In this document: positions 36,887-45,800 of the stretch, in pieces
Position numbering within the stretch: position 1 is the stretch's first letter
Layout: each line of letters opens with the position of its first letter
DNA from: Gracilimonas mengyeensis
GTDB lineage: Bacteria > Bacteroidota > Rhodothermia > Balneolales > Balneolaceae
Length of the DNA: 64,000 nucleotides
Direction of reading: 5' to 3'
Assembly (NCBI RefSeq): GCF_900182705.1
Contig: NZ_FXTP01000001.1
Coordinates: 1-64,000, forward strand
The notes under the pieces: model-generated
Database searches by the model: none
What the model was told of the DNA's origin: nothing
What the model saw: the letters and a program-made list of their open reading frames with translations, nothing else
Made by a program: the position numbers and the translations under genes

Positions 36887-38350
36887 ATGGATTATTTAGG
36901 CGACATACAAGCTTTTTTACCCGGAGTAATCACTGCCGTAGCAGGTTTAGTGGTTATTGTGATAGAATCTCTCAAGAAAGAGAGTCCTCTTAATTTTTAC
37001 GTAACCATAGTGTCGCTTGCGGCTGCTCTTATCGTGAGCGTGTATTCGCTGGGAGGAGAACTGGAGACAGCCTTTTCCGGTATGCTCGTTCACGGCGGAC
37101 CTGTTGCCTTTGGTAATATGGTTATCTTAGCCGGAGCTTTATTTTGTGTCTTCATCAGCGAGGATTACCTGAAGGGCATTGGCCACTATTATGGCGAGAT
37201 TTATGCCCTCTTGTTGTTTGCTACTTCGGGGATGTTAGCCTTGGCAGGCTCCAATAACCTGATTACTCTTTTTGTAGGTCTTGAGACCATGTCTATTTGT
37301 TTATATGTGATGGCAGGTTTGATCAAAGACGAAAAAGCCGGAGCAGAATCAGCACTTAAATACTTTTTATTAGGAGCTTTCTCTACGGGATTTCTTTTGT
37401 ATGGGATGGCCCTCATTTACGGAGCTACCGGTACTACCAGTATTCCCGAGATAGGAGCTGCAGCAAGTACCGGTTTGTTATTCCTTGCCGGAGCTGCCCT
37501 GTTGATGGTTGGTTTCTTATTTAAGGTATCCGCCGTTCCTTTCCACATGTGGACGCCAGATGTGTATCAGGGCACGCCAACCTCTCTGACGGCTTATATG
37601 GCCACAGCATCTAAAGCTGGGACCTTTGTAGCCTTTATTTTGGTGCTATCCCGCGCACTTCCTGTTATGGAAGGATTAAATTGGCAGCTGGTGTTGAGCG
37701 TGATTGCAGTGCTTACTATGGTATTTGGTAACATCATCGCATTGGTTCAGGATAATGTCAAACGCATGCTGGCCTACTCAAGTGTGGCCCATGCCGGTTA
37801 TGCTTTAGTTGGCTTGTCTACCGGAACATTTGAAGGATATAATGCCGTACTTTACTACTTGTTTGCATACACCATCATGAATATTGGTGCTTTTGGAGTG
37901 ATTGCTTATTACGAACGTAATAAAGGACTTGATTTCAATCAGGTACAAAACCTGGCTGGTCTTGGTTTTAAAGAACCCCTGATGGGTGTTTCGCTTTCAG
38001 TATTCTTATTCTCTTTGGCAGGTATTCCGCCACTGGTAGGTTTTGTAGGTAAATACTACGTATTTGCTGCGGCCATTAATGCTGAGCTGGTTTGGCTGGC
38101 AGTGGTCGGTGTCTTAGCGAGTGCAGCCAGTGTGTATTATTATCTGCGTGTGATGGTCTATTTGTATTTCCGCGAAGAGCATCAGCCTATTACTTTGTTT
38201 TCTCCAACCCTGATGTACAAAGGTACCATTGTAGTACTTGCCCTGCTTACCCTTTACTACGGTATAGAGCCCGTATTGCCCTCCACAGGGTTGATGGAAA
38301 TTCTGAGTGGCTTTGGCGGATATGACGCTGCTGCTTCTTTAGCTCCGTAA
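36887..38350 (+). CDS. nuoN: NADH-quinone oxidoreductase subunit N
   Basis: Third antiporter-like subunit of complex I, 487 aa. Marks: 'NNLITLFVGLETMSICLYVMAGL', 'SALKYFLLGAFSTGFLLYGMALIYGATGT', 'KVSAVPFHMWTPDVYQGTPTSLTAYMATASKAGTF' and 'VKRMLAYSSVAHAGYALVGL'. Last gene of the unit; a strong terminator follows 28 bp later. Confidence 0.96.
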   Translation: MDYLGDIQAFLPGVITAVAGLVVIVIESLKKESPLNFYVTIVSLAAALIVSVYSLGGELETAFSGMLVHGGPVAFGNMVILAGALFCVFISEDYLKGIGHYYGEIYALLLFATSGMLALAGSNNLITLFVGLETMSICLYVMAGLIKDEKAGAESALKYFLLGAFSTGFLLYGMALIYGATGTTSIPEIGAAASTGLLFLAGAALLMVGFLFKVSAVPFHMWTPDVYQGTPTSLTAYMATASKAGTFVAFILVLSRALPVMEGLNWQLVLSVIAVLTMVFGNIIALVQDNVKRMLAYSSVAHAGYALVGLSTGTFEGYNAVLYYLFAYTIMNIGAFGVIAYYERNKGLDFNQVQNLAGLGFKEPLMGVSLSVFLFSLAGIPPLVGFVGKYYVFAAAINAELVWLAVVGVLASAASVYYYLRVMVYLYFREEHQPITLFSPTLMYKGTIVVLALLTLYYGIEPVLPSTGLMEILSGFGGYDAAASLAP

Positions 38351-38378
38351 TGATCTAAATTATTTTAGCGATTTGTAG

Positions 38379-38412
38379 AGCCCTTCAGAGAATGATCTGA
38401 AGGGCTTTTTTT
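38379..38412 (+). terminator. Strong rho-independent terminator after nuoN
   Basis: Perfect 11-bp stem AGCCCTTCAGA / TCTGAAGGGCT with a 6-nt loop and a run of T. Confidence 0.93.
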
Positions 38413-38435
38413 GTGGATTCTTGAAATGTTATACA

Positions 38436-38450
38436 CAATGTATTACATTG
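38436..38450 (+). promoter_or_regulatory. Palindromic operator candidate for the RHH/PIN pair
   Basis: CAATGTATTACATTG is a perfect palindrome (7+1+7), 27 bases before the antitoxin start. Ribbon-helix-helix antitoxins usually bind such sites to repress their own operon. Confidence 0.6.
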
Positions 38451-38477
38451 AAATGAAGTTTAATAACAACTGCAGCT

Positions 38478-38726
38478 ATGCGTTCAATACGTCTCTCAGA
38501 TGAAATGGAAAAAGACCTGGAGGCTATCGCAGATCAAAAGAAAACCTCCCGGTCCAATATCGTTAAAGAAGCATTGGTGGAGTATATGGCAAAAGAGAAA
38601 AAATACAATAAACCCTTTGAGTTGGGCGAGCGCTACTTTGGGAAGTACGGTAGCGGAGATACCAATCGCTCAACAACCTACAAATCACGACTAAAAGAAA
38701 AGCTCCGTGACAAGCACTCTCATTGA
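38478..38726 (+). CDS. Ribbon-helix-helix (CopG-type) antitoxin
   Basis: 82 aa. N-terminal RHH domain (MRSIRLSDEMEKDLEAIADQKKTSRSNIVKEALVEYMAK): a beta strand with alternating Arg/Ser for DNA contact, then two helices. The polar C-terminal part (KPFELGERYFGKYGSGDTNRS...) is the likely toxin-binding tail. It overlaps the toxin gene by 20 bp, a usual sign of coupling. Confidence 0.85.
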   Translation: MRSIRLSDEMEKDLEAIADQKKTSRSNIVKEALVEYMAKEKKYNKPFELGERYFGKYGSGDTNRSTTYKSRLKEKLRDKHSH

Positions 38727-39120
38727 TGCGGGCCCGATTATAGCTTTATTTGACCGCGATGATCAATATCACCGGAAAGTGTATGAGTTTATGCGGGATT
38801 TTGAAGGACGGTTGATATCCACCTGGCCGGTGCTCACTGAGGTTTCCCATATGCTGGATTTCCATAAACAAGCTCAACTTGATTTTATTGATTGGGTAGG
38901 CGAGGGAGGTATTGATGTCCATAACCTGGATCAGTGGCAGCTATTTAATATTCGCAGCATCATGGATAAATATGATGATTTACCCGCTGACTTTGCCGAT
39001 GCATCGCTGCTTGTGGCCGCAAATGAGCGCACACTTACCCACATCATTTCACTAGATTCTGATTTCCAGGTATATCGTTTAAAAAATGGAGAAGTATTGG
39101 AGAACTTATTGCCATTATAA
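38707..39120 (+). CDS. PIN-domain toxin
   Basis: 137-aa predicted ribonuclease. Acidic PIN residues: Asp7 (LIDAGPIIALFD), Glu45 (PVLTEVSHML), Asp98 (PADFADASLLVAA) and Asp117 (ISLDSDF). GTG start at 38707 gives the normal N-terminus just before the first aspartate. Second PIN toxin of the window, not close to the first in sequence. RHH-PIN pairing is the classic VapBC-like plan. Confidence 0.85.
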   Translation: MTSTLIDAGPIIALFDRDDQYHRKVYEFMRDFEGRLISTWPVLTEVSHMLDFHKQAQLDFIDWVGEGGIDVHNLDQWQLFNIRSIMDKYDDLPADFADASLLVAANERTLTHIISLDSDFQVYRLKNGEVLENLLPL

Positions 39121-39395
39121 CGGCAAATAACGCCTTACTTAATAGCCCACTTTTCGATTCTAAACCAGTCAGCAATCGTAACTCGGGGTCTCACACTTGA
39201 TTTCCTAAACAAACTAGATCAGTTTATTAGATCTGCTGGTACAAGCGAGACGCTTGCACTAGTCGTTAGTTATAGGTTGTAGAACAGTTCTTTGAGCAGG
39301 AGCCCTACATATCATAAACATTTCGTGGTAATAGAATCAGTACAAGAGCTTGGTTGAATCCTAAAAATCAGCGCAATCAAATAAATCAGTGATCC
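39121..39395. repeat. Spacer with a CAAGCG-AGA-CGCTTG repeat-type hairpin
   Basis: No gene. A short perfect hairpin, CAAGCG AGA CGCTTG, lies at 39242-39256, and AGATC-containing words recur around 39218-39235. The hairpin looks like an intergenic repetitive unit rather than a terminator because no T run follows. Confidence 0.45.
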
Positions 39396-40328
39396 CTACT
39401 CGATCACCATTTTTTCTTCTTCAGATTCCAGCTCTTCAGGAATTGAGTTTTTAATTACATCTGCAAAAGAATCAATCAAATTTTTCTTGAGGAATTCACG
39501 GCTGTACACCAGTCGTATTTTGCGAGAAGGAACCGGATCACTGAACTTTTTAACTACGCCATTAGCACATCGCGTATCATGATCGTTCATAGCCAGGTAG
39601 GGCATTAGCGTGACGCCAAAATCCTGCTCCACCAATCGCTTCAGAGTTTCAAGGTTTCCGCTTTCAAAAGTAATAGGGGTTTTATTTCGCTTCTCGTTAT
39701 TCTTCTTGCAGATCTTCATGGTTTGATCGCGGAAACAGTGCCCCTCATTCAGCAACCATAAATCCTCTTCATACATATCTTCAATTGCAATTTTGTCTTT
39801 CTTAGTAAGTTCGTGATTGGGGTTCATGTAAGCTAAAAAAGGCTCTAAAAACAGCTCATGCTCAAAGATATGTTGTTCGGTAGGGGTAGCAATAATTCCA
39901 ACGTCAAAATAATCTTCGTTAAGTCCTTTGAGTACTTCCTCTGTAAGAGCTTCTTCAAAAACGAGTTCTACCTCAGGGTGTTTATCCACAAATGGCTTCA
40001 GGAACAAAGGCACCAGGTAAGGAGCGATGGTGGGGATAATCCCAATGCGAAAACTGCCCTTAAGGGTTTCTCCCTGCACCGAAACCATATCTTCGATGTG
40101 TTTGGCTCCGCTTAAAATTTGCTTTGCCTGTGTGATGATTTCTTCACCGATAGCTGTGGGTACTACGGGGCTTTTGGACCGGTCAAAAATGAGCACGCCT
40201 AATTCATCCTCAAGTTTCTGAATTTGCATACTGAGGGTAGGCTGTGTGATGTATATTTTTTTGGCAGCCGTGGCAAAATGTCGGTGTTTGTCGACGGCAA
40301 CGATGTAAGAGAGCTGCGTAAGAGTCAT
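39396..40328 (-). CDS. oxyR: OxyR, peroxide-sensing LysR-type regulator
   Basis: 310 aa. N-terminal winged helix (MTLTQLSYIVAVDKHRHFATAAKKIYITQPTLSMQIQKLEDELG), then a substrate-type sensory domain. Both redox cysteines of OxyR are kept in context: Cys198 and Cys207 in 'NEGHCFRDQTMKICKK', matching E. coli Cys199/Cys208, so peroxide sensing by a disulfide switch is likely. An acidic C-terminal tail (ELESEEEKMVIE) follows. Divergent from the acylphosphatase gene. No catalase or peroxidase gene is nearby. Confidence 0.92.
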   Translation of the reverse strand: MTLTQLSYIVAVDKHRHFATAAKKIYITQPTLSMQIQKLEDELGVLIFDRSKSPVVPTAIGEEIITQAKQILSGAKHIEDMVSVQGETLKGSFRIGIIPTIAPYLVPLFLKPFVDKHPEVELVFEEALTEEVLKGLNEDYFDVGIIATPTEQHIFEHELFLEPFLAYMNPNHELTKKDKIAIEDMYEEDLWLLNEGHCFRDQTMKICKKNNEKRNKTPITFESGNLETLKRLVEQDFGVTLMPYLAMNDHDTRCANGVVKKFSDPVPSRKIRLVYSREFLKKNLIDSFADVIKNSIPEELESEEEKMVIE

Positions 40329-40419
40329 TTCAAAAAACGATTTGAACTATTTTAGGAAGAATAATTTTTTATAATTGCGTAGCTGTAAAATAGAACTTTA
40401 ATAACAAAAAGGTAGACCA

Positions 40420-40698
40420 TTGAGAAAGCATATTTTCATAAGTGGACGTGTACAGGGTGTAGGCTTCCGTCACTTTACGAAAGTGAATGCGCGAAATCTA
40501 AATATCAACGGATGGGTGAAGAATTTGTCGGATGGCAGAGTGGAAGCAGTTTTTGAGGGTGAACAGGATCAAGTTCGGGAAATGATGCAAAAAGTGAAGA
40601 AAGGTCCCAGGACGAGTTCTGTAAATTCTGTTGTTGAAAGCGATGAAGCACCGACTGAGCAGGAAGAAACACTCAATTCTTTCGAAGTCAGATACTAA
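40420..40698 (+). CDS. Acylphosphatase
   Basis: 92-aa enzyme hydrolysing carboxyl-phosphate anhydrides such as acetyl phosphate. Active site: Arg17 in 'SGRVQGVGFRHFT' and Asn35 in 'NGWVKNLSDGRVEAVFEG'. The start is TTG (40420), since the family's N-terminal strand begins right there and no ATG is near. Divergent from oxyR, sharing an intergenic region of 91 bp. Confidence 0.92.
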   Translation: MRKHIFISGRVQGVGFRHFTKVNARNLNINGWVKNLSDGRVEAVFEGEQDQVREMMQKVKKGPRTSSVNSVVESDEAPTEQEETLNSFEVRY

Positions 40699-40887
40699 AA
40701 AATCTACTTTACAAAAAGACAGCGTAAGCAAACAGGGCATTGAAAGTTTTATCAGACAGGTTAATAACCTTCGATTGGTTGATTCCTCTGTAAATAAAAC
40801 CCTAATGTATTTTTTGAAACTTGTCCTAAATTGATTAGGCTATAGTTGGTATCCAAAATTCTAAATTAATTCAATAGGGTCGGTATT
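40699..40887. other. AT-rich spacer, no gene seen
   Basis: No coding frame with a supported start, no RNA gene and no strong hairpin. Confidence 0.4.
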
Positions 40888-41673
40888 ATGAGGAAATATA
40901 TTTTATTTATCATCTTTGTGTTTATTCATATAACCATCACCGGATGTACCACCTCAACCGATGAAAGTAAAGTGAATGTTCGCATTCATAATGACTCGTC
41001 AGAAGATTTAAACAATATCACTTTAAACCTGGTCTCTTCGGAAACATTCGATTCATTTTTTGAAAACAGCGACACGCTTACCTATGAGGTTTCAAATGTG
41101 GCAAGTAAAGCTTACAGTGAATACTATCCTGCGGATGAAGAAACCAGAGACATTGAGCTGATTTTTGATGTAAATGGTGATGAAGAAATCAACAGAATGC
41201 AGGTTTCTGATTTTGATACGCTGTTATCCGGAGACTATACAATTAGTTTTCAGGATAATTATTTATTTGAACTGGAATCTATGACCCATGATGGAACCAG
41301 CGAAGATGGATCAGTCAAGGTGAGAATCATGAATAATACCTCCTTTGATTTTGAAAGCGTATTTCTAACCTTGGATCAGGAACGTCCTGAAGATCCGGAT
41401 TCTCCTGAAAGCCGCAATAATGTGGAGAGAAAAGAGGTGGACTTTGGTAATCTTGCCAGTGGTGCAGCAACAAACTACGTAGAAACAGACATTGGCTTTA
41501 ATGTGCCCCGAGGATATACTTTCAATGTTAACGGACAGGAAGAAAACTACTGGAATTTTGATTTCGAATCCTATTTTTATGAAGATTACGAAACATTAGA
41601 TCCGGGTTTATATACTTATGTAATTTCCTATACCGGCATACAAGTCTACTTTTCTGATTTCACCAAGGATTAA
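40888..41673 (+). CDS. Lipoprotein with two related domains, unknown function
   Basis: 261 aa with a type II signal (MRKYILFIIFVFIHITITGC). The mature part is acidic and beta-rich, and appears to be two diverged copies of one domain of about 105-115 residues: copy one opens 'KVNVRIHNDSSEDLNNITLNL', copy two 'SVKVRIMNNTSFDFESVFLTL', and both end near a 'L..G.YT..I/S' strand (LLSGDYTISF; LDPGLYTYVISY). Function unknown. More AT-rich than its neighbours. A hairpin follows the stop. Confidence 0.7.
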   Translation: MRKYILFIIFVFIHITITGCTTSTDESKVNVRIHNDSSEDLNNITLNLVSSETFDSFFENSDTLTYEVSNVASKAYSEYYPADEETRDIELIFDVNGDEEINRMQVSDFDTLLSGDYTISFQDNYLFELESMTHDGTSEDGSVKVRIMNNTSFDFESVFLTLDQERPEDPDSPESRNNVERKEVDFGNLASGAATNYVETDIGFNVPRGYTFNVNGQEENYWNFDFESYFYEDYETLDPGLYTYVISYTGIQVYFSDFTKD

Positions 41674-41697
41674 CCCAAAAAATCATAAAATGAGTTT

Positions 41698-41718
41698 CTG
41701 TTCATTCTGTATGAACAG
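41698..41718 (+). terminator. Hairpin after the two-domain lipoprotein gene
   Basis: Perfect 8-bp stem CTGTTCAT / ATGAACAG with a 5-nt loop, 24 bases past the stop. No T run, so an intrinsic terminator is only possible. Confidence 0.4.
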
Positions 41719-41803
41719 CTAAGCTTTACCGATTTTTCAGGATTTTTGAATGAGGGGTGGATCATTAAATGTCTGAGCTATTAATATTTAAATCGATCAG
41801 TTC

Positions 41804-42526
41804 TTACTTATTGATAGAATCATAATAATAAAGCAGCGTACGGGCCTCACGCTCGTTTTTAATCTTAAGTCTGGCAGCCTTGGCATATTCTTTTAAATCC
41901 TTTTCGTGCGTGCCCAGGGTTTCAATAAAAGGGTTTCGTTTTAACCTGGTCTTCGTCAAACCAATGTGCTCTGTGAGAAGATAGTACGTTACGCTTTCTT
42001 TGTACTCGCTGTATTTTGCGTTGGAGAAAGGATCCCGTGAGCTGTTTTGATCAAAAAAGACCTCGTGTTTGGCCAGTAGTTTTGTATCACCGCTATACAC
42101 AACGCGCATCAGATCAGAAGGACCTATATTTAGATTTTCATCATAAAAACCATTTGCAAACTGGGTTTCCACATTACCGTTGTCATCAAGAATGATGAAG
42201 CCCTTTATTTTATCAGGATCATAGGCTCTTAATTCATCCCCTTCTTTAAACACCACTTTCTGTTCATAGATGTTATAGTTCAGCTTTAGCTTTTTGGTGA
42301 TAGACTTATTGTCCAGGATTACTTTACCGTCTACCCAATCATCAGAGAAATATTGAGAGCCTTTTACGTTATTATTCTTAGTGAGGAATAACTTCGAGTC
42401 GCCATTCCAGGCATCATACTGTTGTTTGTCGGATTCCGAACTTTGTGCTATTAACGGGGAGGTGAAGAGTAGTACCAGAGGGAATAATAAACCAATGAAT
42501 AAGCGGTGATTAATTAATGTCATCAT
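41804..42526 (-). CDS. Secreted protein of unknown function
   Basis: 240 aa with a signal peptide (FIGLLFPLVLLFTSPLIAQ). The mature part is polar, with strands such as 'GKVILDNKSITKKLKLNYNIYEQKVVFKEGDELRAYDPDKIKGFII', a pattern seen in Bacteroidota exported proteins of unknown role. No enzyme motif. A basic, helical C-terminus (EKDLKEYAKAARLKIKNEREARTLLYYYD) ends it. Confidence 0.65.
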   Translation of the reverse strand: MMTLINHRLFIGLLFPLVLLFTSPLIAQSSESDKQQYDAWNGDSKLFLTKNNNVKGSQYFSDDWVDGKVILDNKSITKKLKLNYNIYEQKVVFKEGDELRAYDPDKIKGFIILDDNGNVETQFANGFYDENLNIGPSDLMRVVYSGDTKLLAKHEVFFDQNSSRDPFSNAKYSEYKESVTYYLLTEHIGLTKTRLKRNPFIETLGTHEKDLKEYAKAARLKIKNEREARTLLYYYDSINK

Positions 42527-42820
42527 AGAAATCTCTTGTTGCTGTTTAAAAGAGTATAATGAACTCCGGCATGATTATCAGAATTCATGTAAACAAAATA
42601 CGATGGTTCAAGTGTTTACAAAGTGTGGAAAACTAATACTGTTATGAGGCTGACAGAACAGTATATTATTTAGGCTAATTGCAGACTTTAAATATCGTGG
42701 AATCTTTTTCGTACACATTTGATTCCGAATGCCTTAGCAAAATATTATCTTTGAATGTGAGAAGCGCATCAGACATCCAGCACCTAAAACGAATCTAAAA
42801 CCGCGTACCAAACTCTTTAG
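42527..42820. other. Spacer holding the dnaE promoter
   Basis: Gene-free. It carries a promoter box near 42746 for dnaE and must carry the promoter of the leftward secreted-protein gene. Confidence 0.5.
42746..42753 (+). promoter_or_regulatory. Promoter -7 box for dnaE
   Basis: TATCTTTG, exact TAnnTTTG match, with TTTG at 42718-42721 (24-base gap). Confidence 0.55.
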
Positions 42821-45800
42821 ATGTATTTAATTTTTGATACCGAAACCACGGGCTTACCTCAGGATTTTTCCGCACCCATTTCTGATCTGGACAATTGGCC
42901 CAGACTGGTGCAACTGGCCTGGCAGCTTCATGACCACACCGGAAAGCTCATCAATAGCGGTAACTATATTGTAAAACCTGAAGGATTTACGATCCCGTTT
43001 AACTCGGAGAAAATCCACGGTATTTCAACGGAGCGTGCCCATGAAGAAGGGGTGGAGCTGGAGTTTGTGCTCAAAGAGTTTTCCAAAGACATCGACAAGG
43101 CATTTTTCCTGATTGGGCACAATGTCAGTTTTGATGAAAAGATCATGGGGGCGGAATATCTTCGCAAAAAGATTCCTTCGGCCATCATTGATAAGCCCAA
43201 AATTGATACCAAAATTGACGGTACGGATGTAGCCAAGATTGAAGGCGGTCGCGGTGGTAACTACAAATGGCCATCACTGGGTGAATTACATCATGCCTTG
43301 TTTGATGAAGGCTTTGAAGATGCCCACGATGCTGCAGCTGATGTTGAAGCTACAGCACGCTGTTTCCTGGAGATGGTTCGCATCGGGGCTACCACCATCA
43401 ACTTCCCGATGGATGCAAGATTATACGAGTCTGCCCAAAGCTACATCAAAAAAGATGAATACATTGATCTGGTTTCCCCTTCCCGTTTTAAAACCAAACA
43501 GACGGAGGAACAACTAGAGGCTCAAAAAAAAAATGGCAGCGCAGACGGGACAACTGGTAGCAAGCAGTTAAAAGAGGCTACTTTTACCCACCTTCACAAT
43601 CACTCCAAATTTTCGGTGTTACAGGCCACAGCAGGCATCAAAGACCTGGTTGCAAAGGCCAAAGAAGAAGGGATGAGTGCGGTAGGCTTGGCCGATTTAG
43701 GCAATATGTACGGGGCTTTTTCTTTTGTGCGGGCCGCCCATGCCGCAGATATCAAACCGATTGTAGGCTGCGAATTTTATGTGGTGGAAGATCGTCTGCA
43801 GAAGAAATTTACCCGTGATAACAAAGACCGCCGTTATCAAATCCCGATGTTTGCGAAAAACCAAAACGGGTATAAAAATCTCTCCAAATTAAGTTCTATC
43901 GGTTTTACGGAAGGATATTACTATAAATATCCCCGTATTGATAAAGCGGCGATTGCCGAACATGCCGAAGACATTATCTGCCTGAGCGGCGGCGTTCGTG
44001 GATGGCTGGCCGATTTGATCCTCAATAAAGGACAAGAGTTCGCCGAAGAGGAATTGAAGTGGTGGATGGATACTTTTGGGGACGATTTTTACCTGGAAGT
44101 GCTGAACCACGGACTGGAAGAAGAGAAGCGGGTAAACGAGGTATTCCATTCTTTTGCCGAAAAATATGGCGTAAAACTGGTAGCCACCAACAATGTATTC
44201 TACCTGGATGAAGAGGACGCCAAGGCCCACGATGCGCTGATTTGTATTGATGATGGCGAGCTGATGAGTACCCCCAAAGGCAGGGGCAGGGGATACCGGT
44301 ACGGCTTCCCAAATGACGAGTTTTACTTCAAAACTCAGGATCAAATGAAAGAGTTGTTTGCGGATATGCCGCAAGCCATCCTGAGTACCGACGAGATTGT
44401 AGATAAGATTGAGCCCATCAAACTGGAGCGTGACGTACTTTTGCCGCGCTTTGAGCTTCCCGAGGGCTTTGAGACGGAAGACGAATACCTCCGCCATCTT
44501 ACCTTTGAGGGAGCCAAGCCCCGGTACGACGAAATTGATGAAGAAGTAACCGAGCGTATTGAACTGGAGCTGGGTATCATCAAAGAGATGGGATTTGCCG
44601 GCTACTTCCTGATTGTGCAGGATTTTATTGCCGCGGCTAAAGATATGGGCGTATATGTAGGTCCTGGGCGTGGATCGGCGGCCGGTTCGGTGGTAGCATT
44701 TTGTACAGGGATCACCAATATCGACCCGTTGAAGTACGATTTGCTGTTCGAGCGTTTCCTGAATCCCGAACGTGTAAGCATGCCCGATATTGATATCGAT
44801 TTTGATGATGACGGGCGCCAGCGTGTTATTGAATATGTGGTGGATAAATATGGGGTTGACCAGGTGGCGCATATTATCACTTTTGGTTCTATGGCGGCAC
44901 GTTCCTCGGTGCGTGATGTGGCCCGCGTGCTCGATTTACCCCTTTCTGATGCAGACCGCCTGGCCAAGCTGGTTCCCGAAAAGCCCGGTACTTCTTTGGA
45001 TGATGCTTTTTCTGAAGTCAAGGAACTGCGTGATATCCGTGATGGTGAAGGCCTGGAATCAGAGACTATGCGTATGGCGCATGTTTTGGAAGGTTCAGTC
45101 CGAAACACCGGTATTCATGCGGCCGGCGTTATTATTGCCCCGGATAAACTCACTGAGTACATCCCGGTAAGTACGGCTAAAGATGCTGATTTGTACGTCA
45201 CCCAGTTTGACGGTGGGGTGATTGAAGATGCCGGTATGCTGAAGATGGACTTTTTGGGGCTTAAGACCCTTTCCATCCTTAAGACGGCCATCGAGTATGT
45301 AAGAGAAAATTTTGGTAAGGAATATGACCTGGATGACATACCGCTGGATGATGAAAAAACCTACCGGTTGTACCAGCAGGGAGGCACTTTAGGAACGTTT
45401 CAGTTTGAGAGTGAAGGGATGCGCAAGCACCTCAAAAACCTCAAGCCTACCAACATCAATGATTTGATTGCTATGAACGCCCTGTACCGTCCGGGGCCGA
45501 TGCAGTTTATCCCGGATTATATTGCCCGGAAACATGGTAAAGAAAAAGTCGAATATGATCACGAAGATCTGATCGACATCCTGGAGCCCACCTATGGTAT
45601 TATGATCTATCAGGAGCAGATCATGAAAGTAGCGCAGAGGATGGGCGGCTACTCGTTGGGTGAAGCGGATGTACTTCGCCGTATCATGGGTAAGAAAAAG
45701 CCGGAGCTGTTACCGCCTGAAGAAGAAAAGTTTGTCAATCAGGCCGTTGAAAAAGGCTATGACAAGCAAACCGCCAAGGATGTATTTGACAAGATGGCGA

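Noticed and set aside
43889-44872. 327-codon open frame on the minus strand inside dnaE
   Set aside because: Fully inside the strongly conserved DnaE sequence on the other strand; peptide is low-complexity and unlike a protein. A shadow of codon bias.
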